A program made the translations under genes and the position numbers. Of a DNA stretch of 64,000 bases, positions 42,211 through 50,999 are shown in pieces. This stretch comes from Gemmatimonadota bacterium. Its GTDB lineage: Bacteria; Gemmatimonadota; Gemmatimonadetes; Gemmatimonadales; GWC2-71-9. How positions within the stretch are numbered: the stretch's first letter is position 1; each line of letters starts with the position of its first letter. The notes under the pieces were generated by a model. That model saw nothing but the letters and a program-made list of their open reading frames with translations. It searched no databases and was not told the DNA's origin. The stretch covers positions 200,255 through 264,254 of the forward strand of contig JADJPD010000012.1 of the NCBI GenBank assembly GCA_016713435.1, read 5' to 3'.

Positions 42211-43386
42211 ATGGGCCGCCGATTCCTGCGGCCAGGGATTCCGTCGATGACTCCGCGATTCCTGTTGGCGCTCCCCCTGCTCGCCTGGCCTGGTGCCGCC
42301 GTCGCCCAGGCCGCCGACCCGGGGTACCGGGTGGGCGTGGTGAGTGAGTCGGGCGACATCGTGACCTGGCTCAAGCCGGGGGCAGGCACGCTGGTGGAGG
42401 ACCACGTGGTGCCGGTGGGTGTCATGCCGGCGGACGTGGACGGCCCCCACAACCTCGCCGTGGCGCCCGATCAGGCGTACTACTACCTCTCGATTGCGCA
42501 CGGGACGCCGTTCGGCAACCTGTGGAAGATGGATGCGCGCACCGACCAGCTGCTCGGCACGGCGCCGCTCGAGATGTTCCCGACCACCATCGGCCTCACC
42601 CCGGACGGGGACTTCGCCTTCGTCGCCAACTCGGACTTCCACGGCGACCATCCCCGCGAGAACGTCATCACGGTGGTGCACACGCCCACCATGCAGACCA
42701 TCACCCACCTGCCGGCCTGCGACATGCCGCACGGGGTGAAGTCGAACCACGCCGGCACCACGGTCTACATCTCCTGCATGCACTCGGACGAGCTGCTGGA
42801 GATCGACGTGGCCTCGCTGGCTATCCGCCGCCGGGCCCCCACCGGCACGGGCATGCAGCACGCCATGGCCGCCGACCAGCACGCCATGCACGGCGCGGCC
42901 CCGGCCGCCGGCGCCTCGGCGCCCGCCCCCGCGGCGGCGCCGGTGGACGGCGAATGCGCCCCGACCTTCGTGTCGGTGAGCGCCGATGACCGGACCCTGT
43001 GGGCCGCCTGCAATCACTCGGGGACGGTGCAGGTCTGGGACGCCGCCAGCTTCACGAAGGTGGCGGAGGTTCCGGTGGGCGCCGGCGCCTACAACGTGGA
43101 GCCCTCGCCCGACGGGAAGTGGGTCATCGTCACCAACAAGAAGGCGCAGAGCTTCAGCCTGGTGGACGTGGCGGCCCGGAAGGAAGTGCTCCGGGTGCCG
43201 ACCACCAAGAAGATCGTGCACGGCGTCGCGTGGTCGCCGGACGGGCGCTATGCGTTCATCTCGCAGGAATCGATCGGCGCCGATCCGGGCGCCGTGGACA
43301 TGTTCGACGTGGCCGCACGCAAGGTGGTCGCCACGGTCCCGGTCCGGGCGCAGCCCACCGGGATCGCGATCCTGCGCCGGCCCTGA
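42211..43386 (+). CDS. Exported YVTN-type beta-propeller repeat protein
   Basis: 391 residues. A signal peptide is clear from Met13 (MTPRFLLALPLLAWPGAAVAQA), so the ATG at 42247 may be the real start; ATG 42211 stands 6 nt after a -10-like TATGTT. The mature part contains about six propeller blades with motifs such as PDGDFAFVANSD, PHGVKSNHAGTTVYISC, PDGKWVIVTNKK and SPDGRYAFISQES. A His/Met/Ala-rich insert (MQHAMAADQHAMHGAAPAAG) lies mid-protein and could bind metal (inference). Function unknown. Confidence 0.8.
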   Translation: MGRRFLRPGIPSMTPRFLLALPLLAWPGAAVAQAADPGYRVGVVSESGDIVTWLKPGAGTLVEDHVVPVGVMPADVDGPHNLAVAPDQAYYYLSIAHGTPFGNLWKMDARTDQLLGTAPLEMFPTTIGLTPDGDFAFVANSDFHGDHPRENVITVVHTPTMQTITHLPACDMPHGVKSNHAGTTVYISCMHSDELLEIDVASLAIRRRAPTGTGMQHAMAADQHAMHGAAPAAGASAPAPAAAPVDGECAPTFVSVSADDRTLWAACNHSGTVQVWDAASFTKVAEVPVGAGAYNVEPSPDGKWVIVTNKKAQSFSLVDVAARKEVLRVPTTKKIVHGVAWSPDGRYAFISQESIGADPGAVDMFDVAARKVVATVPVRAQPTGIAILRRP

Positions 43387-43405
43387 CCCGCACCCCCTGG
43401 TCCCG

Positions 43406-43669
43406 ATGACGCACGAGACGCTGACCTCCCTGCCCGGCACCGAGGTGCTGGCGCGCGCCAAGCGCTTCTTCCAGGAGCGGGTGCCGAACTACGCGGCGTT
43501 CCCCGAGAAGGAGGGGCCCACGTTCCTGCAGCTGCGCGGGCAGGGCGGTGAGGAGATCGCCATCGCGGTGGCGGCGGCGGAGCAGGGGACGCGGGTGCGG
43601 GCCTCCACGCTGCTGTTCGATCGCGAGATCGGCCGCTTCTTCACCACCCTGCCCGGAGGGCCGGCATGA
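43406..43669 (+). CDS. Conserved-looking small protein, function unknown
   Basis: 87 residues, soluble, no recognised domain. Contains QLRGQGGEEIAIAV and a beta-rich C-terminus VRASTLLFDREIGRFFTTLPGG. It starts 20 nt after the propeller gene and overlaps the ubiquitin-like gene by 4 nt (ATGA), so the two are translationally coupled and likely work together. Confidence 0.65.
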   Translation: MTHETLTSLPGTEVLARAKRFFQERVPNYAAFPEKEGPTFLQLRGQGGEEIAIAVAAAEQGTRVRASTLLFDREIGRFFTTLPGGPA

Positions 43670-43923
43670 CCGCGATCCCCGTCCGCATCATGGTCCAGGA
43701 GGTGTGGGACCAGGTGGAGCTCGAGCTGCAGCCCAGCGCCAGCGTGGGCGAGGTGAAGGAACGCGCGCTGGCGCTGACCCATGCGCCGGGGCGTCCCGAG
43801 GAGTTCGAGGTCAAGTTTCGCGGCGCCCTGGTCCTCGACGAGAAGCGGAGCCTCGCCGAGGCCGGGGTGGGGCCGCGCTCGTCGCTGATCGTGCTGTCGC
43901 GCCGCCGCCGGCCGGTGCGCTGA
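43666..43923 (+). CDS. Ubiquitin-like beta-grasp protein
   Basis: 85 residues. The order strand-hairpin (PVRIMVQEVWDQVELEL), helix (SVGEVKERALALT), then EEFEVKFRGALVLDEKRSLAEAGVGPRSSLIVL reproduces the ubiquitin layout: compare the ubiquitin helix VKAKIQ, the RLIFAGKQLEDGRTLSDY region and TLHLVL. There is no C-terminal Gly-Gly; it ends in RRRRPVR, so conjugation is unlikely and a YukD/EsaB-like adaptor role is more plausible. It overlaps both neighbours by 4 nt (ATGA upstream, CTGA downstream). Confidence 0.68.
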   Translation: MTAIPVRIMVQEVWDQVELELQPSASVGEVKERALALTHAPGRPEEFEVKFRGALVLDEKRSLAEAGVGPRSSLIVLSRRRRPVR

Positions 43924-44189
43924 CGGACCCGGGCCGTCAGCCGCCGCGCGGGCGGGCGCTCACCTGGCTCGCCGTCGGGTTCCTGCTGCTCGACGGGGCG
44001 CTGCTGGGGCTGATCGCGCTCTGGACGCGGAGCCCGCGGTACGCCGGCGGCGGGCTGCTGTGCCTGCTCGTGGCGGGGGCCGTGACGCTCCTGTGGCGCC
44101 GCCAGCGACGGCTGCATGCCGAGGTGGCGGCGGCGCGTGAGGCGGTCCGCGACGAGGCTCGCGCGCTCCGCGACCTGCTGAACCGCTAG
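43920..44189 (+). CDS. Two-helix membrane protein, probable CTG start
   Basis: About 89 residues. Hydrophobic segments WLAVGFLLLDGALLGLIALW and AGGGLLCLLVAGAVTLLW form a helical hairpin, followed by a charged helix (RLHAEVAAAREAVRDEARALRDLLN). No ATG, GTG or TTG exists before the first helix; the only candidate is the CTG overlapping the preceding TGA as CTGA. It is the third member of the tightly overlapped 43406-44189 cluster. Function unknown. Confidence 0.6.
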   Translation: MTDPGRQPPRGRALTWLAVGFLLLDGALLGLIALWTRSPRYAGGGLLCLLVAGAVTLLWRRQRRLHAEVAAAREAVRDEARALRDLLNR

Positions 44190-44198
44190 GTCCCCCGC

Positions 44199-45099
44199 AT
44201 GCCCATCCCGCTGTTTACCCATCCCGCCTGCCTGAACCACGACCCGGGGCACGATCACCCCGGAGACGCCAGCGCGCCTCCAGGCCATCCTGGCGCGTCT
44301 CGGCCGCGACCCGAGCGCGGAGATCCGCGAGGTTCCCGCGGCCCGCCGCGAGGACTTGCTGGTGGTGCACCCCGAGGGGCACGTGGCCGGCCTGGAGCAG
44401 CTGGCGGCACACGGGGGCGGGGTGGTGTCCCTCGACACGGTGATGAGCGCGGGGAGCTGGCAGGCGGTGCTCGGCGCCACCGGGGCCGTGCTGGCCGCGG
44501 TGGAGCATGCGCACCAGCGGGGCGGGCACGCCTTTGCCGCGGTGCGGCCCCCCGGGCACCATGCCCTCGCGCAGCGCGCCATGGGCTTCTGCCTGGTCAA
44601 CAACGTGATGGTGGCGGCGCGGCGCGCGCAGGCGCTGGGCCGCGCCCGCGTGCTCATCGTGGACTGGGACGTGCACCACGGCAACGGTACCCAGGCCCTC
44701 ATGGAGCACGACGCCAGCATCCGCTTCGTCTCCCTGCACCAGCACCCCTGGTATCCCGGCACCGGCATGGCGGAGGAGCGCGGGGTGGGCAACGTCTTCA
44801 ACGTGCCCCGCGGTCCCGGCGCCCCCCCGGCGCTCTACGTGGACGACCTGTGGGCCGCCGTCCGCCAGGCCACCGCGGGCTGGACTCCCGACCTGGTGCT
44901 CGTCTCCGCCGGCTATGACGCCATGCTCGGCGACCCCCTCGGGGGATTCACGCTGGAGCCGGAGCACTATGCCCAGGTGATCACCCGCCTCCGGGAACGC
45001 CTCCCCAAGGCGCCGATCGTGGCCCTGCTGGAGGGTGGCTACGTCCCCGCGCGCATCGCGGAAGGCGTGCAGTCCACCATCTGGGCGCTGGGAGACTGA
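44199..45099 (+). CDS. Histone deacetylase / acetoin utilisation (AcuC-type) family deacetylase, frameshifted
   Basis: Zinc-dependent class II-type deacetylase, about 299 residues when repaired. The start FTHPACLNHDPGHDHPE is family-like. It contains AAVRPPGHHALAQRAMGFCLVNNVM (catalytic His pair), VLIVDWDVHHGNGTQ (Asp and His zinc ligands) and LVSAGYDAMLGDPLGG (second Asp). An extra G near nt 44264 turns HPETPARLQA out of frame and the rest reads in the other frame. Bacterial members deacetylate acetyl-CoA synthetase or polyamines; the substrate is undetermined. The ATG is 9 nt after the preceding gene. Confidence 0.88.
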
Positions 45100-45161
45100 G
45101 GATTGCCGGGAGCCCCCGGCCGAGGCGAGATTCCCGGCCCACTCCCTGATCGAGGATCGCC

Positions 45162-46187
45162 GTGACGCACGCCCTTCGGCTCGAGGCCGAGGTCCTGAAC
45201 CTCAAGACCCGCCATCCGTTCATCATTGCCCGCGGGGGCGAGAGCGAGTATCGCACCGTGTGGGTGCGGCTGGTGGACAAGGACGGGGTCGAGGGGTGGG
45301 GCGAGGCCGCGCCCGCCAAGATCTACGGCGAGACCACCGAGACGGTGCTCGCGGCGCTGCAGGCGTACGGGGCCCACCTGCCGGCGGACCCGTTCGACCT
45401 CGAGGGCGCCGAGCGTGAATGGGAGAAGGCCCTCAAGCTGAACCCCTCGGCGCGCGCGGCCCTGTCCTCGGCGCTGCACGACTACGTCGGCAAGAAGCTC
45501 GGCGTCCCAGTCTACAAGCTGTGGGGCCTCAACCCGGCGGAGGCGCCGCGGTCCACCTTCACCATCGGCATCGACACCGTCGAGAAGCTGCGCCTGAAGG
45601 TGCTGGAGGCGGAGCAGTACCCCGTCCTCAAGATCAAGCTCGGCACCCACCGCGACCGCGAGATCCTCGAGACCATCCGCGCCCTCACCGACAAGGAGCT
45701 GCGGGTGGACGCCAACACCGGCTGGACGGTGAAGCAGGGCCTCCGGATGCTGCCCATCCTCGAGGAGTTCGGCGTCACGGTGCTGGAGCAGCCGCTGCCG
45801 GCCACCGACCTCGACGGGCTCGAGACGCTCACCAACGCCTCCGACATCCCGGTCATCGCCGATGAGAGCTGCCTCACGGCGGCGGACATCCCGCGGCTCG
45901 TGGGGAAGGTGGACGGGATCAACATCAAGATCGCCAAGTGCGGATCGCTGCGTGAGGCACTGCGCATGATCGCCATCGCGCGGGCGCACCACATGATGGT
46001 CATGGTGGGGTGCATGATCGAAAGCTCGATCGCCATCACGGCGGCGGCGCACTTCACGCCGCTGGTGGACATCGTGGACCTCGACGGCGCGGCACTCTGC
46101 AGCAATGATCCCTTCGCGGGCGCCACCATCGACGGCGGCCAGGTGCGGCTCCCCACCGGACCGGGGCTCGGGCTCAGCCGGCGATGA
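45162..46187 (+). CDS. Dipeptide epimerase (enolase superfamily)
   Basis: 341 residues, GTG start. Muconate-lactonising-enzyme subgroup: the catalytic KxK lysine is in LKIKLGT, metal ligands in RVDANTGW (Asp), LEQPLP (Glu) and VIADESC (Asp/Glu), and the second lysine in GINIKIAKCGS. The C-terminal loop GCMIESSIAITAAAHF carries the Ser/substrate-specificity region. L-Ala-D/L-Glu epimerases take part in recycling of cell-wall peptides; the exact dipeptide is not predictable. It overlaps priA by 4 nt. Confidence 0.88.
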   Translation: MTHALRLEAEVLNLKTRHPFIIARGGESEYRTVWVRLVDKDGVEGWGEAAPAKIYGETTETVLAALQAYGAHLPADPFDLEGAEREWEKALKLNPSARAALSSALHDYVGKKLGVPVYKLWGLNPAEAPRSTFTIGIDTVEKLRLKVLEAEQYPVLKIKLGTHRDREILETIRALTDKELRVDANTGWTVKQGLRMLPILEEFGVTVLEQPLPATDLDGLETLTNASDIPVIADESCLTAADIPRLVGKVDGINIKIAKCGSLREALRMIAIARAHHMMVMVGCMIESSIAITAAAHFTPLVDIVDLDGAALCSNDPFAGATIDGGQVRLPTGPGLGLSRR

Positions 46188-48595
46188 CCGCCGGCTTCGG
46201 GCAGGTGGCGCTCCCGCTGCCGCTCGCCCAGCCCTACACCTACCGGATCCCCGAGGCCCTCGCGGACCGCGCCCTGCCCGGGGCGCGCGTCGTGGTCCCG
46301 GTCCGCAACCGCGAGATGGTCGGTCTCCTCACCGCCCTCGGCCCCCCGGCCGAGGGCGTCGTGCCGAAGGACATCCTCGCCGCCCCCGACCCGGCGCCGG
46401 CCCTCCCCGAACCCCTCCTCGAAACCGCCCGCTGGCTCGCCGGCTATTACGGGGCGCCGCTCGGCCTCACCCTCCGGGCGATGCTTCCCACCGCGCTCTG
46501 GGGCACCTCGCAGGTGGTGGTGGTCCTGGCCGACGGGGCGCCGCTGGGTGGCGTGGCAGGTGACGTGGTGGCCTGGCTGCAGAAGAAGGGGGGCGAGGCG
46601 CCCGTCGGCTCCATTGCGCGGGCGCTCAAGCGCCCGGTCTGGGAGGCCGTCAACCGGCTGGCCCGCGTCGGCGCGGTCCACCTCCGCGTGGAGCCGGCAG
46701 AGACCGACGGGCAGGTGGCCACCCAGCGGGTGATCCGCCTGCGCGAGCCCGCGCCCTCCCTGGTGGAGCGCGAGACGCTCTTCCGGCGGGCCCCGCGGCA
46801 GCGGGCCGTCCTCGAGGCGCTCGAGGAGCTGGGCGGCGCGGCCAGCACCGGGCACCTCCTGGAGCGGCTGGGCCTCTCGCGGGCGGGGATCGATGCCCTG
46901 GTCCGCCGGGGGCTGGCGCAGGTCGAGCAGGTGGAGGCGAGCCGGGATCCCTTTCACGGCCTCCCCGGCACGCCACCGCCGGACAATCCCACTCCCGCCC
47001 AGCGCGCCGCCATCGCCGCCATCACCGCCCTGCCCCCGGGCGAGGCCGCGCTGCTCTTCGGGGTCACCGGCAGCGGCAAGACGCTCGTCTACCTCGAGGC
47101 CATCCGGCAGGCGCTCGAGGCGGGCCGGGGAGCCATCCTGCTGGTCCCGGAGATCGCCCTCACGCCGCAGACGGTGAGCCGCGTGCGCGGCGCCTTCGGC
47201 GACCAGGTGGCCGTGCTCCACAGCGCCCTCTCGGACGGCGAGCGGGCCGATGCCTGGCGGGCGCTCCGCCGCGGGCAGAAGAAGGTGGCCATCGGCGCCC
47301 GCTCCGCGATCTTCGCGCCGGTGCAGGACCTTGGCGTGATCGTGGTGGATGAGGAGCACGAGTCGAGCTACAAGAACGGCGAGGCCCCGCGCTACCATGC
47401 CCGCGACGTGGCGCTGGTGCGCGCCCGCCTCGAGGGCGCCCGCCTGGTGCTCGGCAGCGCCACGCCCGCCCCCGAGACGATGGCCCGCGTGGGCGACCGG
47501 CTCCAGCTTCTCCGTCTGCCCGAGCGCGCTGGCCAGCAGCCGCTCCCGCCGGTGGAATTGGTGGACATGCGGAGCGCTCCGCGGCTCGCCGAGGCGGGGG
47601 CCATCCCGTGGAGCGAGGCGCTCGACCGCGCGGTGGCGCGCGCCCTCGCGCGGGCCGAGCAGGTGCTCCTCCTCCTCAACCGGCGGGGCTATGCGGCGGT
47701 GCTTCAGTGCCCGAGCTGCGGGGTGGCGCGGAGCTGCGACCGCTGCAGCATCACGCTCACCGTGCACCAGGCCCCCGCGGGCCTCCGCTGCCACTACTGC
47801 GGCAAGGACGAGCCCATCCCGCGCGCCTGCCCGGAGTGCGGCCACGCCGTGCAGCGGATGCGCGGGGTGGGGACCCAGCAGCTCGAGCGCTTCGTGGCGG
47901 AGCGGTTCCCCGAGGCGCGCCTGGCGCGGATGGATCTCGACACCACCAGCGCCAAGTGGTCCCACCAGGCCATCCTGGAGCGCGTGGGGCGGGGCGAGGT
48001 GGACATCCTGCTCGGGACCCAGATGATCGCCAAGGGACTCGACTTCCCGAACGTGACGCTGGTGGGCGTGGTGGATGCCGATACCGGCCTCCACTTGCCG
48101 GACTTCCGGGCGGCGGAGCGCACCTTCCAGCTGCTGGCGCAGGTTGCCGGCCGCGCGGGGCGCGGGCCCAAGGGCGGCCGCGTCATCGTGCAGACCCGCG
48201 CCCCGGCGCACTACGCCCTGGTCACCGCCGCGGCGCACGACACGGAGGCCTTCCTCAAGGCCGAGCTTGCCGTGCGGCAGGAGCCGCCGTATCCGCCGGC
48301 CCGCTCGCTCGTCAACCTGGTGGTTTCCGGCGAGCACGATCTCGCCGTGGCCGACGCCGCGGAACGCGTCGCCAACTGGTGCGCGGGGTTGCTGGCCTCC
48401 CAGCAGCTGGACGTGGAGGTGCTGGGACCCGCACCCTGCGCGCTGGCCCGGATCAAGGACCGCTGGCGCTGGCACGTGGTGCTCCGGGGCGCGGGCCCCG
48501 TGCTCGGCCGGGTGGTGCGCTACGCAGCGACCCGGATGCCGCAGCCGAGCGGCACCCGGGTCGTCATTGACCGCGATCCGGTGAGCCTGCTCTAG
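46184..48595 (+). CDS. priA: Primosomal protein N' (PriA helicase)
   Basis: Replication-restart helicase, 803 residues. The N-terminal 3'-DNA-binding domain (residues 1-110; LPLPLAQPYTYRIP) is followed by Walker A GVTGSGKTLVYLEA and VDEEHESSYKNGEAPRYHARD (DEEH box), SATPAPETMA, then the eight-cysteine zinc insertion (CPSCG...CDRC...CHYCG...CPECG) and helicase C-terminal GTQMIAKGLDFPNVTLVGVVDAD. The start is ATG overlapping the epimerase stop. The gene ends 3 nt before the convergent DUF481 gene. Confidence 0.95.
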   Translation: MTAGFGQVALPLPLAQPYTYRIPEALADRALPGARVVVPVRNREMVGLLTALGPPAEGVVPKDILAAPDPAPALPEPLLETARWLAGYYGAPLGLTLRAMLPTALWGTSQVVVVLADGAPLGGVAGDVVAWLQKKGGEAPVGSIARALKRPVWEAVNRLARVGAVHLRVEPAETDGQVATQRVIRLREPAPSLVERETLFRRAPRQRAVLEALEELGGAASTGHLLERLGLSRAGIDALVRRGLAQVEQVEASRDPFHGLPGTPPPDNPTPAQRAAIAAITALPPGEAALLFGVTGSGKTLVYLEAIRQALEAGRGAILLVPEIALTPQTVSRVRGAFGDQVAVLHSALSDGERADAWRALRRGQKKVAIGARSAIFAPVQDLGVIVVDEEHESSYKNGEAPRYHARDVALVRARLEGARLVLGSATPAPETMARVGDRLQLLRLPERAGQQPLPPVELVDMRSAPRLAEAGAIPWSEALDRAVARALARAEQVLLLLNRRGYAAVLQCPSCGVARSCDRCSITLTVHQAPAGLRCHYCGKDEPIPRACPECGHAVQRMRGVGTQQLERFVAERFPEARLARMDLDTTSAKWSHQAILERVGRGEVDILLGTQMIAKGLDFPNVTLVGVVDADTGLHLPDFRAAERTFQLLAQVAGRAGRGPKGGRVIVQTRAPAHYALVTAAAHDTEAFLKAELAVRQEPPYPPARSLVNLVVSGEHDLAVADAAERVANWCAGLLASQQLDVEVLGPAPCALARIKDRWRWHVVLRGAGPVLGRVVRYAATRMPQPSGTRVVIDRDPVSLL

Positions 48596-48598
48596 CGT

Positions 48599-49336
48599 CT
48601 AGAAGACGATCTGCAGGCCGGAGGTGAGGAACCGGTCCGTGGTCTTGAAGCCCGGCTCCGGCAGCTTGTCGTACCTGATGACGTAACCCGCCTTGAACGC
48701 CACCTTCGCGGAGATCGGCGCCACCAGCGCCGTCTCGAAGTTGGCCCGCAGGTCCTCGCTCTCCTTGAAGTTCGGCAGCACCTCCGCCAGCTGCGTCAGG
48801 TACGCCTTCTCGCCGAGCAGCTGCTTCAAGAGCAGGGCGCCCCGGCCGCTGCCGAAGCTCACGTCGTCGCCCAGGGTGGAGCGCTGCTGGTTGGCGGCCA
48901 CGCCGGCCTCGAGGTCGATCGTGGTGCGCGGGAGTGCCACGGCCTTGAAGGTGAGGCCGGTGCCTTCCTCGAACCGGCGGCTGATGCCGGCAAACTCGTT
49001 GCGATCCCAGCCGGTCAGCACGTAGAGCCCGAGGCGGGGCGAGAAGCCGTAGTCGCCGCGCAGGCGCGCGGCATAGTTCTCCGCGGACTTCACCCCGTCG
49101 GTGCGGCCGTACACGGCCGCGAACTGCTGGCCGATGGTCCACTGGCCGCTGGTGTAGGTGGCCTTCTGGCCGGCATTCAGCGTGGTGGTGGAGGTGTTGC
49201 CGGCGGTGTTGACGAAGCCGAAGTCGGTCTGGAGCGTCCAGGGGCGCTTCGGCGCCTCCTGCGCGACCAGGGCGGGAGCGAGGAGCGCCACGGCGAGGCC
49301 GGTGGCGAGGCGCGAGGGCAAACGAACGAGGTGCAT
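48599..49336 (-). CDS. DUF481-type outer-membrane beta-barrel protein
   Basis: 245 residues from the ATG at 49336, chosen because it starts the signal peptide (RLATGLAVALLAPALVAQ). The mature protein is a repeating beta-strand pattern (DFGFVNTAGNTSTTTLNAG, YGFSPRLGLYVLTGWDRNEFAG) typical of DUF481/YdiY-like salt-induced outer-membrane proteins, ending in the terminal-strand signature FLTSGLQIVF with a final Phe for BAM recognition. Function within the family is poorly known. Confidence 0.82.
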   Translation of the reverse strand: MHLVRLPSRLATGLAVALLAPALVAQEAPKRPWTLQTDFGFVNTAGNTSTTTLNAGQKATYTSGQWTIGQQFAAVYGRTDGVKSAENYAARLRGDYGFSPRLGLYVLTGWDRNEFAGISRRFEEGTGLTFKAVALPRTTIDLEAGVAANQQRSTLGDDVSFGSGRGALLLKQLLGEKAYLTQLAEVLPNFKESEDLRANFETALVAPISAKVAFKAGYVIRYDKLPEPGFKTTDRFLTSGLQIVF

Positions 49337-49368
49337 CGAGGGTCCCGGGAATGAAGTGACAGAAACGA

Positions 49369-49428
49369 CCTGCGCCGGGCGCCCCCGAAGGGACACCCGG
49401 CGCAGGGGGGACCGGCGAACCGGTCCCC
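49369..49428 (-). terminator. Tandem hairpins after the OmpA/TSP3 gene
   Basis: Reading leftwards: a 9-bp stem (GGGGACCGG/CCGGTCCCC, 49407-49428) and then an 11-bp stem (CCTGCGCCGGG/CCCGGCGCAGG, 49369-49406) followed on the minus strand by TCGTTTCTG. They separate the OmpA gene from DUF481. Confidence 0.75.
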
Positions 49429-49436
49429 GGCTCAGG

Positions 49437-50760
49437 TTACTGGTTGGTCTGCGTCAGCTCGACGCGGCGGTTGGCCGCACGGCCGGCGGCCGTGGTGTTC
49501 GGCTCCACCGGGGCGTCCGGGCCGTAGCCCTTGGTGGTCATCCGCTCGGCCGGCACACCCTTGGCGACGAGGTAGGCCTTCACCGCGTCGGCGCGCGCCT
49601 GCGAGAGGCGGGTGTTGGTGGCCTTGCTGCCGGTGTTGTCGGTGTGGCCACCGATCTCCACCGTGACGGCCGGGTTGTTGACGAGCGACGTGGCCACGGT
49701 GTCGAGCACCGCGGTCGAGGTCGGCAGCAGGGTGGCCTTGCCGGTCTCGAAGTTCACGCCCTTCAGGATGAGGGGCTTGCCCGCCTCGAAGATGGCGGTG
49801 CAGCCGACGGCGTCCACCTTGGTGCCGGCCGGGGTGTCCGGGCAGCGGTCGTTGGAGTCGATGACACCGTCCATGTCGCTGTCCTTGGGGCAGCCGTTGG
49901 CGTCCACCACGGTGCCGGCCGGGGTGTTGGGGCAGCGGTCGTTGGCGTCGATGACGCCGTCGCTGTCGCTGTCCTTGGGGCAGCCGTTGGCATCCACGGC
50001 GGTGCCGGCCGGGGTGTTGGGGCAGCGGTCGCTGGCATCCACCACGCCGTCGCCGTCCGCGTCCTTCGGGAGCGAGCAGCCGGTGGCGTCCACCTTGTCG
50101 CCGGCGGGGGTGCTCGGGCAGCGGTCGGCGGAGTTCTTCACGCCGTCGTTGTCGTCATCGCCGTCCACCGGGACGGGGGCCGGGGCCGGGGCGGGGCCGG
50201 GGCGGGGGCCGGCGCGGGGCCGGCTGCGCCTTCCGGCCGCCGAAGTAGTACGACAGGCCGCCCTGGAGGCCCAGGTTGAAGCTCGAGCTGCCGGTGCCGA
50301 CCTTCGGGTCGCTCACGTAATCACCGGTGAGGTCCACCCGGATGGTCACCGGGCCCGGGGTGCCGAGGCGAAGGCCCACGAGCCCGCCGAAGCCGGCCTC
50401 GGACTCGTCGAGGTCCTTCTTCCACATGGTGTGGGTGTAGCCGGCGCCGAGCAGCAGGTCGGCGTGCTGGGCGAACGGCACCGCGTACAGGAGCCGGGCG
50501 TGGATCGGGATGTAGCTGATCTTGGCGTTGTTGCCGCCGTCCACGTAGGTGTAGCTGGCGTCGGCCTCGATGCCGAGGTTCTTCACGAACGTGAAGCCGA
50601 GGCGCGCACCCGCACCCACATCGTCCTGGACATCGAGGTCCGAGTCAAACCAGGTGTAGCGGCCGAAGGCCCCGACTTCCACCGAGCCGGGATTCTGGGC
50701 CACGGCCGGCGTCGCCGCGGCGAGCGCCAGCGCTGCAAATGCCAAACGGATCTGCTTCAT
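49437..50760 (-). CDS. OmpA-family outer-membrane protein with thrombospondin type 3 repeats (frameshifted linker)
   Basis: A signal peptide (residues 1-21) leads to an eight-strand-type barrel (about 22-180, ending GGLSYYFGGR), a Pro/Ala linker, four Asp-rich TSP3 calcium-binding repeats (DSDGVIDANDRCPNTPAG type with paired Cys) and the C-terminal OmpA peptidoglycan-binding domain (VEIGGHTDNTGSKATNTRLSQARA...). The barrel and the C-terminal half are in different frames. The break lies in the repetitive GCC/CCG linker near nt 50165-50225, where more than one indel may be present. This resembles OprF/OmpA from other diderms. It has a strong promoter at 50911-50938. Confidence 0.88.
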
Positions 50761-50910
50761 ACGTGTTTACTCCGTGAGGGGGACGGAAAAAGCTGCCAAA
50801 AGTAACAGCCCCCCTGCGCAGGGGGCCATGATCTGCATCACTATTTTGGCTCGGAAAAGTGCATCCAGGCGCTGGCGTCCGGCCGACGTCAGGCACCTTG
50901 GACACAAGGC

Positions 50911-50938
50911 AAGCTATTGCAGCGGTGGAACTTGTCAA
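50911..50938 (-). promoter_or_regulatory. Promoter of the OmpA/TSP3 gene
   Basis: On the minus strand TTGACA (50938-50933), 16-nt spacer, TAGCTT (50916-50911), identical in both boxes and spacing to the purA promoter. The leader of about 145 nt contains a GC-rich hairpin (near 50807-50828) followed by T-rich tracts. Confidence 0.72.
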
Positions 50939-50999
50939 TCACGAGGGGGGTGCACCCCCGTCTTGCCACCATGAGGGAGCGTTCAAGGTTTTGCGGTGA

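Noticed and set aside
50165..50235. GC-rich repeat tract as a mobile or regulatory repeat
   Set aside because: It encodes the Pro/Ala linker between barrel and TSP3 repeats of the OmpA protein; the repetition is at codon level (GCC/CCG).
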